From Roseateles violae (lineage in GTDB: Bacteria > Pseudomonadota > Gammaproteobacteria > Burkholderiales > Burkholderiaceae_C), in the NCBI RefSeq assembly GCF_030410485.1, contig NZ_JAUHHC010000003.1, positions 310,001 through 374,000 on the forward strand: a DNA stretch of 64,000 nucleotides, read 5' to 3'. The notes under the pieces were generated by a model that was not told the DNA's origin, ran no database searches, and worked only from the letters and a program-made list of their open reading frames with translations. The position numbers and the translations under genes were made by a program. This document shows positions 19,478 through 27,683 of this stretch, piece by piece (position 1 is the first letter of the stretch; the number at the start of each line of letters is the position of its first letter).

Positions 19478-20690
19478 CGGAGTGAGTCCAGTTGGCCAGA
19501 GACCAGAAAAAGAAACCGAAATACGCCGCCATCATCAGCGAAACGCCCCAAGCCGCGCCGATCAGGCCGCCGAAATACAGGCCGGCGGCCAGACCGGCGA
19601 TGAACATCACTTGCCCGACCAGGGCCAGCCGCAGTGCCCAGCCCTGCGCGCGCCAGGCCAGGGTGACGACCGACAGCGGCGAGGCGATGAAGTGCAGTGC
19701 GATATAGGGCGCCAGCGCGCGTGCCAGCTCGCCGGCATCGTGCCAGCGCTCGCCGAACACCGTGGCGAACAGCTCGGGGCCCCACAGCAGCAGCACCAGC
19801 ATCAGCGGCAGCGCCAGCGCCATCAGCACGGCGATCGCCTGACGCACCAGGCGCAGCGCCTCGCCGGCGTCGCCGGCCTGGACCAGGCGCGGATACAGGG
19901 TCTGCGACAGCGCACCGCCGATCAGCCCGGCCGGCGCCTTCAGATAGCGCAGCGCCAGCGCCCAGTAGCCGGCCGCCGCATCGCCGCTCCAGGCGGCGAT
20001 CAGCAGGATGGCCAGGCTGTCCTGCAGCGCGCCGGCAAAGGCATGCGGCGTGTTCAAGAGCGGGAAGTCGCGATGGCGCGCCGCAATCTCGCGCAGCCGG
20101 CCCAGCGGCGCCCGCCACAGCAGCGCCCAGCCCCCCTGGGGCGCCGGCCGCGCCAGCAGCAGGGCCGTCGCCAGGCCGGCGACGATGGGGCCCAGCAGCA
20201 GCCCCAGCGTGCCCAGCGCCGCCAGGCCGAACAGCAGCTGCAGCAGCGCACCGCCGCCGTATTGCAACACCCGCGCGGTCGCCAGCAGCTGGAAGCGCTG
20301 CGCGCGACTGGCCCAGAGATTCAGCCACTGCGTCGTGCCACCGGCCAGCACGGCCAGCGGCAACAGCCAGGCCAGCTTCAGCTCCTGCGCCCAGGCCAGC
20401 ACGAGGCCGACCAGGCCTGCCAGCGCCAGCACCAGCAGCAGCACGCGGGCGCACAAGGCCATCAAGAGGCCGGCCTGCTCCTCGTCGCCCTCCAGCGGCA
20501 GCGCGAACTCGTAGCGGGCGCAGCCGACCACGGCAAGATTGGCCGCGACGGTCCAGATAAAGGAGAACTGACCGAACTCGGTCGGCGAATAAAGCCGGGT
20601 CAGCCAGGGCCCCAGCAGCAGCGGCAGCGCCTGGGCCAGCGCGCCGCCGGCCAGCAGGGTCAGCGTCGAGCGCAGCAGGCCACTGTGCAT
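19461..20690 (-). CDS. Wzx-type oligosaccharide flippase
   Basis: A 409-residue polytopic protein of the polysaccharide transport / MOP superfamily with about 12 hydrophobic segments and the N-terminal signature 'LLGPWLTRLYSPTEFGQFSF'. It flips undecaprenyl-linked repeat units to the periplasm. No Wzy polymerase, Wzz or ABC exporter is found in the locus, so the glycan is either finished with genes located elsewhere or transferred as single units. It lies 4 bp after the wbpE-like gene. Confidence 0.88.
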   Translation of the reverse strand: MHSGLLRSTLTLLAGGALAQALPLLLGPWLTRLYSPTEFGQFSFIWTVAANLAVVGCARYEFALPLEGDEEQAGLLMALCARVLLLVLALAGLVGLVLAWAQELKLAWLLPLAVLAGGTTQWLNLWASRAQRFQLLATARVLQYGGGALLQLLFGLAALGTLGLLLGPIVAGLATALLLARPAPQGGWALLWRAPLGRLREIAARHRDFPLLNTPHAFAGALQDSLAILLIAAWSGDAAAGYWALALRYLKAPAGLIGGALSQTLYPRLVQAGDAGEALRLVRQAIAVLMALALPLMLVLLLWGPELFATVFGERWHDAGELARALAPYIALHFIASPLSVVTLAWRAQGWALRLALVGQVMFIAGLAAGLYFGGLIGAAWGVSLMMAAYFGFFFWSLANWTHSDAKLA

Positions 20691-20694
20691 ATCC

Positions 20695-21798
20695 TTAGGC
20701 GAGCGCGCTGCGCAGCGCGGCCACGACGGCGTCCTGCTGCGCTTCGCTCAGGTCCGCGCTCATCGGCAGGCTGATCACCCGCTCGGCCGCGGCCTCCGCA
20801 TGCGGCAGGCTCAGCTCGGGCCTGGCGTAGGCCGGCTGGCGGTGCAGCGGCTTCGGGTAATGGATCGCCGTCGGCACGCCGGCCGCGGTCAGCGCCTGCT
20901 GCACGGCGGCGCGGTTCTCGACCATCACGGTGAACTGCGCCCAGACGCAGTCGCGGTCCTGGCGCACGGTGAGAAGCTGCAGCGGCAGCTCGGCCAGCAG
21001 GCGCTGGTAGCGCGCCCCGATCGCCAGCCGGCGCTCGATCTCCCAGTCGAAGCGCTCCAACTTGCCGAGCACGACCGCGCATTGCAAGGTGTCCATGCGG
21101 CCGCCGACGCCGACCCGCGTGTGCGTGTAGCGCTGGCTCTGGCCATGCACGCGGATCTCGCGCGCGGCCTGGGCCAAGGCGTCATCGTCGGTGAACAGCG
21201 CGCCGCCATCGCCATAGCAGCCCAGCGGCTTGCTGGGAAAGAAGCTGGTCGCGCCCCAGGTCGAGAGGCCGCAGCTCTTCCTGCCTTGATAGCTGGCGCC
21301 GAAGCTCTGCGCCGCGTCCTCGATCACCGGGATATGGCCGTGCCGCGCCGCGACCGCATTGATCTCGGCCATATCGCAGACCTGGCCGTAGAGGCTCACC
21401 GGCATGATGGCCCGGGTTTTCGGCGTGATCAGCGCCTCGATCTTCGAGGCGTCGATATTGCAGGTATTGGGCTCGATGTCCGCATAGACCGGCACGCCGC
21501 CCAGCAGGGCGATCACCTCGACCGTGGCGGCAAAGGTGAAGGGCGTCGTGATCACCTCGTCGCCGGGCTTCAGGCCCAGCGTCATCAGCGCGATCAGCAG
21601 CGCCTCGGTGCCGCTGGCCACCGTCACGCAATGCCTGACCCCGACGTAGGCGGCGAGGTTCTCCTCGAGCTCCTTGACCTCGGGCCCCATGATGTACTGG
21701 CCATGGTCGAGCACTCGCTGGATGCGCGCGTCGATGCTGGTCTTCAGCGCCGCGTACTGGGCCTTCAGGTCGATGAAAGGCAGAGAAGAAGAACTCAC
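20695..21798 (-). CDS. wbpE: UDP-3-keto-GlcNAcA aminotransferase (WbpE-like)
   Basis: A 367-residue PLP aminotransferase of the DegT family. The motif [16 protein letters not shown], with PLP lysine near residue 190, matches WbpE-type enzymes that aminate UDP-2-acetamido-2-deoxy-3-keto-glucuronate using glutamate. A GTG start is chosen because it overlaps the wbpD stop as GTGA and has AAGGA nine bases upstream; the ATGs at 21825 and 21867 lack this support. WbpE normally works coupled with WbpB, recycling NAD through 2-oxoglutarate. Confidence 0.88.
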   Translation of the reverse strand: MSSSSLPFIDLKAQYAALKTSIDARIQRVLDHGQYIMGPEVKELEENLAAYVGVRHCVTVASGTEALLIALMTLGLKPGDEVITTPFTFAATVEVIALLGGVPVYADIEPNTCNIDASKIEALITPKTRAIMPVSLYGQVCDMAEINAVAARHGHIPVIEDAAQSFGASYQGRKSCGLSTWGATSFFPSKPLGCYGDGGALFTDDDALAQAAREIRVHGQSQRYTHTRVGVGGRMDTLQCAVVLGKLERFDWEIERRLAIGARYQRLLAELPLQLLTVRQDRDCVWAQFTVMVENRAAVQQALTAAGVPTAIHYPKPLHRQPAYARPELSLPHAEAAAERVISLPMSADLSEAQQDAVVAALRSALA

Positions 21799-22379
21799 CG
21801 GTTTGCTTCCTTCACGAGCAGGCATTGCTCGCCATCGAGACGGTATTGATCGCCGCTGTGCGGGCAAAGCGCCAGGCCGGCGGCATCGAATTGCAGCTTC
21901 TCGCCATGCCGGCTCATCCAGCCGATGCGCCGCGCCGGCACGCCGACCATCAGCGCGTGAGACGCGACGTCCTTCTGCACCACGGCGCCCGCGCCGACAA
22001 AGGCGTATTCGCCGATGGTCGTGCCGCAGACGATGGTGCAGTTGGCGCCCAGGGTCGCGCCCTTCTTCACCAGGGTGCGGCGGTACTCGTTCTTGCGCAC
22101 GACCGCCGCGCGCGGGTTGTAGACATTGGTGAACACCATCGACGGGCCGCAGAAGACCTCGTCCTCCAGGGTCACCGCGTCGTAGACCGAGACGTTGTTC
22201 TGCACCTTGCAGCCGTCGCCGATCACGACCTCGTTGCCGACATAGACGCCCTGCCCCAGCGAGCAGCGCGCGCCGATGCGGGCGCCGGGGCTCACATGGG
22301 CGAAATGCCAGACCTTGGTCCCCTCGCCCAGCTGCGCGCCCTCGTCGACGATGGCGCTCTCGTGTTTCCAGTAGCTCAT
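21795..22379 (-). CDS. wbpD: UDP-2-acetamido-3-amino-glucuronate N-acetyltransferase (WbpD-like)
   Basis: A 194-residue hexapeptide-repeat acetyltransferase. The N-terminal '[20 protein letters not shown]' and the central [15 protein letters not shown] stretch followed by '[14 protein letters not shown]' are typical of WbpD/WlbB, which acetylate the 3-amino group. The C-terminal extension has [10 protein letters not shown]. The start at 22379 begins the conserved beta-helix; open frame upstream is a shadow of wbpB. It lies 5 bp after wbpB and overlaps wbpE by 4 bp. Confidence 0.88.
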   Translation of the reverse strand: MSYWKHESAIVDEGAQLGEGTKVWHFAHVSPGARIGARCSLGQGVYVGNEVVIGDGCKVQNNVSVYDAVTLEDEVFCGPSMVFTNVYNPRAAVVRKNEYRRTLVKKGATLGANCTIVCGTTIGEYAFVGAGAVVQKDVASHALMVGVPARRIGWMSRHGEKLQFDAAGLALCPHSGDQYRLDGEQCLLVKEANR

Positions 22380-22384
22380 TGTTT

Positions 22385-23443
22385 TCAGAACACCAAGGGC
22401 AGGCCGACGCGCTGGCCGTCGCGTGCGCTGCGGTAGGCCGCGATCAGGATCTCCAGCGAGCGCAGGCCCTCGTAGCCGTCGACGGCCGCGTCGGCCTCGC
22501 CGCGCAGGGTCTTGATGACGTTGTCGTAGTACAGCGGGTGGCCGAAGCCGTAGACGCTGCCGGTGTCGTAGCTGGCTGCCTTGACCGCTTCGTCGTCCGC
22601 ATGCGGCTCGGCGAATTGCCAGTGCTCGATCTTGTTGACGGCCGTGCCGCCGATCTTGACCGTGCCCTTCTCCCCGATGATGGTGATCGAACCTTCCAGG
22701 TTCTGCGGCCAGGTCAGCATCGTCACATTGATCGAGGCCAGGCCACCATGGCGCAGGCGCACGCTCATCACGCCGGTGTCCTCGGCCTCGATATCGCGGG
22801 CCAGGGTCGCCGTGTAGGCATGGACGCTGTCGACCGGGCCGACCAGCCAGTCCAGCAGATCGACGTAATGGCTGGCCTGGTTCATGAAGGCGCCGCCGTC
22901 CAGATCCCAGCGGCCGCGCCAGGGCGCCGCGTCGTAATAGCTCTGCGGCCGGGTCCAGAACACATTGACGGTGCTCATATAGATGCGGCCGAAGCGGCCC
23001 TGTTCGATCGCGCGCTTGACCAGTTGCACCGTCGAATTCAGGCGGTTCTGCTTGACGACGAAGAGCTTGACTTGCGCCTCGCGGCAGGCCTTGACCATGG
23101 CCATGCCCTCCTCGAACTTGGTCGCCATCGGCTTTTCGCTCAGCACATGGCGTCCGGCCGCCGCGATCCGGCAAGCCTGCTGCGAATGCAGGCCGCTGGG
23201 CGTGGCCAGCACGACGATGTCGGCATCCGAGCCGGCCAGCAGCGCGTCCAGCGAGGCGAAACCGGCCGCGCCGGTGGCCGCGACCGCGGCGGCCAGCGCG
23301 TCGGGCTTGTTGTCGCAGACGGCCACCAGTTCGGCCCGCCCGCCATGCTTGGCCAGCGCCTCGATATGGTTCTTGGCGATGCGGCCGCAGCCGACCAGGG
23401 CGAATCGTATCGGGCGGTCGACGATGGGCAGAAGCGGGGTCAT
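22385..23443 (-). CDS. wbpB: UDP-GlcNAcA 3-dehydrogenase (WbpB-like, Gfo/Idh/MocA family)
   Basis: A 352-residue NAD-dependent oxidoreductase. The N-terminal Rossmann motif is [13 protein letters not shown]; the catalytic-lysine motif is [12 protein letters not shown], followed by a substrate domain with [14 protein letters not shown]. In the WbpB-WbpE-WbpD order seen here it oxidises C3 of UDP-GlcNAcA. The preceding enzyme, WbpA (UDP-GlcNAc 6-dehydrogenase), is absent from the window. It is the first gene of the polysaccharide operon. A TAGAAT hexamer at 23472-23477 (minus strand) may be the -10 but lacks a clear -35. Confidence 0.88.
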   Translation of the reverse strand: MTPLLPIVDRPIRFALVGCGRIAKNHIEALAKHGGRAELVAVCDNKPDALAAAVAATGAAGFASLDALLAGSDADIVVLATPSGLHSQQACRIAAAGRHVLSEKPMATKFEEGMAMVKACREAQVKLFVVKQNRLNSTVQLVKRAIEQGRFGRIYMSTVNVFWTRPQSYYDAAPWRGRWDLDGGAFMNQASHYVDLLDWLVGPVDSVHAYTATLARDIEAEDTGVMSVRLRHGGLASINVTMLTWPQNLEGSITIIGEKGTVKIGGTAVNKIEHWQFAEPHADDEAVKAASYDTGSVYGFGHPLYYDNVIKTLRGEADAAVDGYEGLRSLEILIAAYRSARDGQRVGLPLVF

Positions 23444-23582
23444 GGAGGCCGAGATCAGAGGGAAGCGTGAGATTCTACGAGCCGCCCGTAGCAGGCTGCT
23501 TGGGCGTTCCATCCGGATGTCCACGCAGGGGGAAAAGTACGGATCTTCCAGGCGGAGCGAGTGGAAAGCGCAAGGAGCCAAC

Positions 23583-23588
23583 TAAAAT
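23583..23588 (+). promoter_or_regulatory. Candidate -10 box of lysS
   Basis: TAAAAT within ACTAAAATCGCTGC, 21 bases before the lysS start. The identical 14-mer occurs before ychF (31804-31817). No good -35 hexamer lies 16-18 bases upstream. Confidence 0.4.
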
Positions 23589-23609
23589 CGCTGCAAATTC
23601 AATGAGTTG

Positions 23610-25127
23610 ATGATGACCCAAGCCCACCAGCCCCAGGCTCCCGCAGCCCAAGACGAAAACCAGCTGATCACCGAGCGCCGCGAGAAGCTCGCCGCCATCC
23701 GCGCCAAGACTTCGGTCCCCTTCCCCAACGACTTCAAGCCGCAGCATCGCGCGCTGCCCCTGGCGCAGCGCTATGGCGATCTGCCCAATGAGGAACTGGA
23801 GCCGCAGGCGGTGGCCGTCAGCGTGGCCGGCCGGCTGATGCTCAAGCGCATCATGGGCAAGGCCTCCTTCGGCACCCTGCAGGACGCCACCGGCCGCATC
23901 CAGCTCTTCGTCACCAAGGACGGCATCGGCGAAGAGGCCTATGCCGACTTCAAGCACCTGGACATGGGCGATATCGTCGGCGCCGAGGGCACGCTGTTCC
24001 GCACCAAGACCGGCGAGCTGTCGGTGCGCGTGACGACCTTGCGCCTCTTGACCAAGAGCCTGCGCCCGCTGCCCGACAAGTTCCACGGCATGGCCGACCA
24101 GGAGCAGAAGTACCGCCAGCGCTATGTGGACTTGATCACCGACGAGGCCGCGCGCGCCCGCTTCGTCGCCCGCTCGAAGGCCGTCGCCTCGATCCGCAGC
24201 CATATGGTCGAGCATGGCTTCCTCGAGGTCGAGACGCCGATGCTGCACCCGATTCCCGGCGGCGCCAATGCCAAGCCCTTCGTCACCCACCACAACGCGC
24301 TCGATCAGGAGATGTTCCTGCGCATCGCGCCCGAGCTCTACCTGAAGCGACTGGTCGTGGGCGGCTTCGAGCGCGTGTTCGAGATCAACCGCAACTTCCG
24401 CAACGAAGGCATCTCGGTTCGGCACAACCCCGAATTCACGATGATGGAGTTCTATGCGGCCTACTGGAACCACCACGACGTGATGGACTTCACCGAGGAG
24501 GTGCTGCGCCACGCCGCCCGCGCCGCCACCGGCAGTGCCGCCATCAGCTACGCGGGCAAGCCGGTGGACCTGGACAAGCCCTTCGCCCGCCTGTCGGTGC
24601 GCCAGTCGCTGATCGTCCATGCCGGCCTCAGCGAGGCCGAGGCCGATGACGCCGATGTGCTGCGCGCGCGCATCAAGGCCAAGGGCGAAGAGGTGCATGC
24701 CCACTGGGGCCTGGCCGAGCTGCAATTCGGCCTGTTCGAGGCCGAGGTCGAGGAAAAGCTCTGGCACCCGACCTTCATCATCGACTACCCGGTCGAGGTC
24801 TCGCCGCTGGCCCGCGCCTCGGACGCGAACCCGAAGATCACCGAGCGCTTCGAGCTCTTCATGACCGGCCGCGAATACGCGAACGGCTTCTCCGAGCTGA
24901 ACGACGCCGAGGACCAGGCCGCCCGCTTCCTGGCCCAGGTCGAGAACAAGGACGCCGGCGACGAGGAGGCGATGTTCTACGACGCCGACTTCATCCGCGC
25001 GCTCGAGTACGGCATGCCCCCGACCGGCGGCTGCGGCATCGGCATCGACCGGCTGATGATGCTGATCACCGATTCGCCCTCGATCCGCGACGTGGTGCTG
25101 TTCCCGGCGCTGCGGCGCGAAGGCTGA
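23610..25127 (+). CDS. lysS: Lysyl-tRNA synthetase, class II
   Basis: Class II aminoacyl-tRNA synthetase of 505 residues that charges tRNA-Lys in the cytoplasm. It has an N-terminal OB-fold anticodon-binding domain (about 60-165), motif 2 [20 protein letters not shown] and motif 3 [16 protein letters not shown]. Two ATGs in tandem (23610, 23613) follow a weak ribosome site; the first is used. It is divergent from the polysaccharide operon and convergent with the DUF4148 gene across a shared terminator. Confidence 0.97.
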   Translation: MMTQAHQPQAPAAQDENQLITERREKLAAIRAKTSVPFPNDFKPQHRALPLAQRYGDLPNEELEPQAVAVSVAGRLMLKRIMGKASFGTLQDATGRIQLFVTKDGIGEEAYADFKHLDMGDIVGAEGTLFRTKTGELSVRVTTLRLLTKSLRPLPDKFHGMADQEQKYRQRYVDLITDEAARARFVARSKAVASIRSHMVEHGFLEVETPMLHPIPGGANAKPFVTHHNALDQEMFLRIAPELYLKRLVVGGFERVFEINRNFRNEGISVRHNPEFTMMEFYAAYWNHHDVMDFTEEVLRHAARAATGSAAISYAGKPVDLDKPFARLSVRQSLIVHAGLSEAEADDADVLRARIKAKGEEVHAHWGLAELQFGLFEAEVEEKLWHPTFIIDYPVEVSPLARASDANPKITERFELFMTGREYANGFSELNDAEDQAARFLAQVENKDAGDEEAMFYDADFIRALEYGMPPTGGCGIGIDRLMMLITDSPSIRDVVLFPALRREG

Positions 25128-25145
25128 TCGCCGGCAAGCAAAAGA

Positions 25146-25175
25146 AAAGCGGCCCCATCGGGCCGCTTTCTCTTT
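25146..25175. terminator. Bidirectional rho-independent terminator
   Basis: Perfect 10-bp stem AAAGCGGCCC / GGGCCGCTTT with loop CATC. It has T-rich sequence on the plus side (TTTCTCTTT) and A-rich sequence on the other. It lies between the convergent lysS and DUF4148 genes and can serve both. Confidence 0.92.
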
Positions 25176-25192
25176 GGGGCTCGTTCGCTCGC

Positions 25193-25591
25193 TTACTTGC
25201 CGGCCACGATGGGGTCGCCGCTCAGGCGCGCGTTCGTCAGCACCGCGCCGCTGCTCGGGCCGCCCTGCTGCTGCAGCGCCAACAGCTCGCCGCTGGCACG
25301 GGCGCGCTGCAGCTCACCGACGACCTCGCTGCGGCTCTTGCCGGCAGCGGCGGGCGCCGTCTTGGCGGCCGGTGCCTTGGCCGTGGCGGCGGCGGCCGGC
25401 TTGGCGGCGGCGCTCGGGAAGCCGAAGCCCTGCTCGGTGATGGCGGTCGCCTCACCGCTTTCACGTGCCTGCTGCAGTTCGGCGATGACCTGGGCGCGGG
25501 TCTTGGCGGAGCCATTGTCCTGGGCCATTGCGGCGCCGCCGAACAGCAGGGCGGCGGAGATCAGGGAAACAGCGGTCAGCGACTTCTTCAT
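25193..25591 (-). CDS. Secreted DUF4148-type protein with duplicated motif
   Basis: A 132-residue exported protein. The signal peptide is MKKSLTAVSLISAALLFGGA, with cleavage after AMA. The mature part has two copies of a helix motif, KTRAQVIAELQQARESGEA (about 30-48) and KSRSEVVGELQRARASGEL (about 86-104), separated by an Ala/Lys/Pro-rich linker. The motif is that of DUF4148, small periplasmic proteins common in Burkholderiales with unknown function. It is monocistronic, ended by the bidirectional terminator. Confidence 0.88.
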   Translation of the reverse strand: MKKSLTAVSLISAALLFGGAAMAQDNGSAKTRAQVIAELQQARESGEATAITEQGFGFPSAAAKPAAAATAKAPAAKTAPAAAGKSRSEVVGELQRARASGELLALQQQGGPSSGAVLTNARLSGDPIVAGK

Positions 25592-25755
25592 GGTGGATCC
25601 TTTGCTTCAGGCCTTGCCTGGGGTTGGGTTGCTGGATTCGGTCGACTGCTTGACCTTGTCCATGGGCTCAACTGTAGGCAGCGAAACTAGGTAGAAACAC
25701 CAGGAAAAATTGAAGTGACCGTTTGGAAAACGCGAACAATCGCGCGAGGCCGTCC

Positions 25756-26544
25756 TCAGCTGTTCTTGAATTCCGCCTTGCGCTTGGCCAGGAAGGCCTC
25801 CATGCCCTCGCGCTGGTCGTCGCTGCCGAAGAGCGCATGGAAGTAGCGGCGCTCGACCTTGACGCCGTCGCTCAGCGGCCCCTGGAAGGCCAGGTTCACC
25901 AGCTCCTTGATCAGCATCACCGAGGGACCGCTGAAGCCGTTGATCGTCTCGGCCGCGGCCAGCGCTTCCGTCATCAGCTGATCGGCCGGCACGACACGCG
26001 AGACCTGGCCGGCGCGCTCGGCCTCGGCCGCGTCCATCATGCGCGCGGTCAAGAGCATGTCCATCGCCTTGCTCTTGCCCACCGCGCGCGGCAGGCGCTG
26101 GGTGCCGCCGGCGCCGGGGATGATGCCCAGCTTGATCTCGGGCTGGCCGAACTTGGCCGTGTCGGCGGCGATGATGAAGTCGCACATCATCGCCAGCTCG
26201 CAGCCACCGCCCAGCGCAAAACCCGCCACCGCGGCGATCACCGGCTTGCGCACCTGCAGGATGGTCTCCCAGTTCTTCGAGATCAGGCCGCTCTTGAAGG
26301 CACTCATGAAGGTGTGCGGCAGCATGGTCGGGATGTCGGCGCCGGCGGCGAAGGCGCGCTCGGAGCCGGTCAGGACGATGCAGCCGATGCCGTCGTCGGC
26401 ATCGAAGGCCAGGAGCGCCTGGCCCAGCTCGTCCATCAGCTGGTCGTTCAGCGCGTTCAGCTGCTTGGGCCGGTTCAGCGTGATCAGGCCGGTCTTGCGC
26501 GGGCCCTCGCCGCGCAGCTCGGTGAGGATGCATTCGTAAGTCAT
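25756..26544 (-). CDS. Enoyl-CoA hydratase/isomerase
   Basis: A 262-residue crotonase-fold enzyme that hydrates trans-2-enoyl-CoA in fatty-acid beta-oxidation. It shows the oxyanion-hole residues in AFAAGADI and AGFALGGGCELAMMCD, with catalytic Glu in GGCELA, and the second Glu in QPEIKLGIIPGAGGTQRLPR. Both glutamates are present, so hydratase activity is likely. It shares an ATGA overlap with the DUF3108 gene upstream, an unusual partner. The 164 bp after it carries nothing I can identify apart from the upstream region of the DUF4148 gene. Confidence 0.94.
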   Translation of the reverse strand: MTYECILTELRGEGPRKTGLITLNRPKQLNALNDQLMDELGQALLAFDADDGIGCIVLTGSERAFAAGADIPTMLPHTFMSAFKSGLISKNWETILQVRKPVIAAVAGFALGGGCELAMMCDFIIAADTAKFGQPEIKLGIIPGAGGTQRLPRAVGKSKAMDMLLTARMMDAAEAERAGQVSRVVPADQLMTEALAAAETINGFSGPSVMLIKELVNLAFQGPLSDGVKVERRYFHALFGSDDQREGMEAFLAKRKAEFKNS

Positions 26545-27683
26545 GGGGACGTCTCCTTAGCAGATGGCGGAACTATAGATTCCTGCAGCGGCGGCCGGCT
26601 CAGCACCAGGTCCACATGGCTCTCCTCGCCCTGGCGGATCAGCAGCCGCACCGGCAGGTATTGCAGGCTGGGCGCCAGCCAGACCTCGGCGCTCAGGTCG
26701 CCGCCATAGGCGGCGCGCGTCGGCTTCAGATGCCAGGTGGCCAGCGGGCCCAGCGGCGTATCGAGCTGCTGCTCGCCGAGCACTTCGTAGCGCCAGCGGT
26801 ACTGGCGCTTGGGCAGCACCAGCGGCAGCTCGACCACATGGCCGGCGCGCAGCGGCTCGCGCCCGGTCAGGAACAGCCAGGTCAGCTGCACGAACTGGCT
26901 GGCCGCGTCCTGCGCGCCGGCCGGCGCCGGCTCGACCCGGCCATTGGCCAGGGTCAGCTGCTCGCCCTGGAACAGCACGCTGGCCTGGCGGCGCGCGGCA
27001 AACAGCACGCGGGTGTCCTCGTCGTAGCGGCGCGGCGCGATGCCCTGCGGACCCAGCAGGCCGTCGCTGCTCATGCGCCGCGTGATCAGCGGGGCCAGGC
27101 TGGGGCCGATGGCCACCTCGAGATGGACCTGGTAGTGCCGGCCCTGGCGCGCCCATTCGACCTGCGCATCGCCATGCACCGGCCCGCGGTAATTGCCGGT
27201 CAGCCGGTAGTTCAGCTTGGTGGACAGCGGCCATTCCGGGCCCGGCTCGCCGGCCTCCTCGCTGGCGGCAGCCGCCGCACCGGCGGCCGCTTCGGCGGCG
27301 GCCAGCGGCGGCTCGGCGGCCGGCGCGGAAGCGGCCACCGCCGCGGTGAGCTCGGGCTCGCTGGCGGCCGCGGGTTCGGCTTCGGCTTGAGCCTGAACGC
27401 TCTCGGGCGCCGAGGCCGGCCGGGCCGGCGGCGCGGCCGGCTCGGGACGCGACCGGGGCTGCGGCCTCGGCTTGGCCGGCGCCGACGGCGCGCTCGGCCT
27501 CATCTCGCGCAGATAGGCGACCTGCAGCCGCGGCGGGGGCGGTGTCGTGCTGCTAGCATCCTCGGCCAGCTGCATTTGCCGCTGCACCGTCTCGGCCAGC
27601 CAGCCATGGACGAGCAGCACCGGCAGCGCCAGCAGCGCCAGCGCGCCGGCGGGCCTCCGGACCGGGCTCAGCCGCCCAGCCAT
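26541..27683 (-). CDS. DUF3108 domain protein, membrane-anchored
   Basis: A 380-residue protein. One N-terminal membrane segment (about 13-28) leads into a long Pro/Ala/Glu-rich linker (about 45-150, low complexity) and then a C-terminal beta-rich DUF3108 domain (about 155-370; LSTKLNYRLTGNYRGPVHGDA, 'YDEDTRVLFAARRQASVLF', 'GPLATWHLKPTRAAYGGDLSAEVWLAP'). DUF3108 proteins are periplasmic and uncharacterised, with a lipid-binding-like barrel shape suggested for the family. It overlaps the M61 peptidase gene by 16 bp. Confidence 0.88.
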   Translation of the reverse strand: MAGRLSPVRRPAGALALLALPVLLVHGWLAETVQRQMQLAEDASSTTPPPPRLQVAYLREMRPSAPSAPAKPRPQPRSRPEPAAPPARPASAPESVQAQAEAEPAAASEPELTAAVAASAPAAEPPLAAAEAAAGAAAAASEEAGEPGPEWPLSTKLNYRLTGNYRGPVHGDAQVEWARQGRHYQVHLEVAIGPSLAPLITRRMSSDGLLGPQGIAPRRYDEDTRVLFAARRQASVLFQGEQLTLANGRVEPAPAGAQDAASQFVQLTWLFLTGREPLRAGHVVELPLVLPKRQYRWRYEVLGEQQLDTPLGPLATWHLKPTRAAYGGDLSAEVWLAPSLQYLPVRLLIRQGEESHVDLVLSRPPLQESIVPPSAKETSP

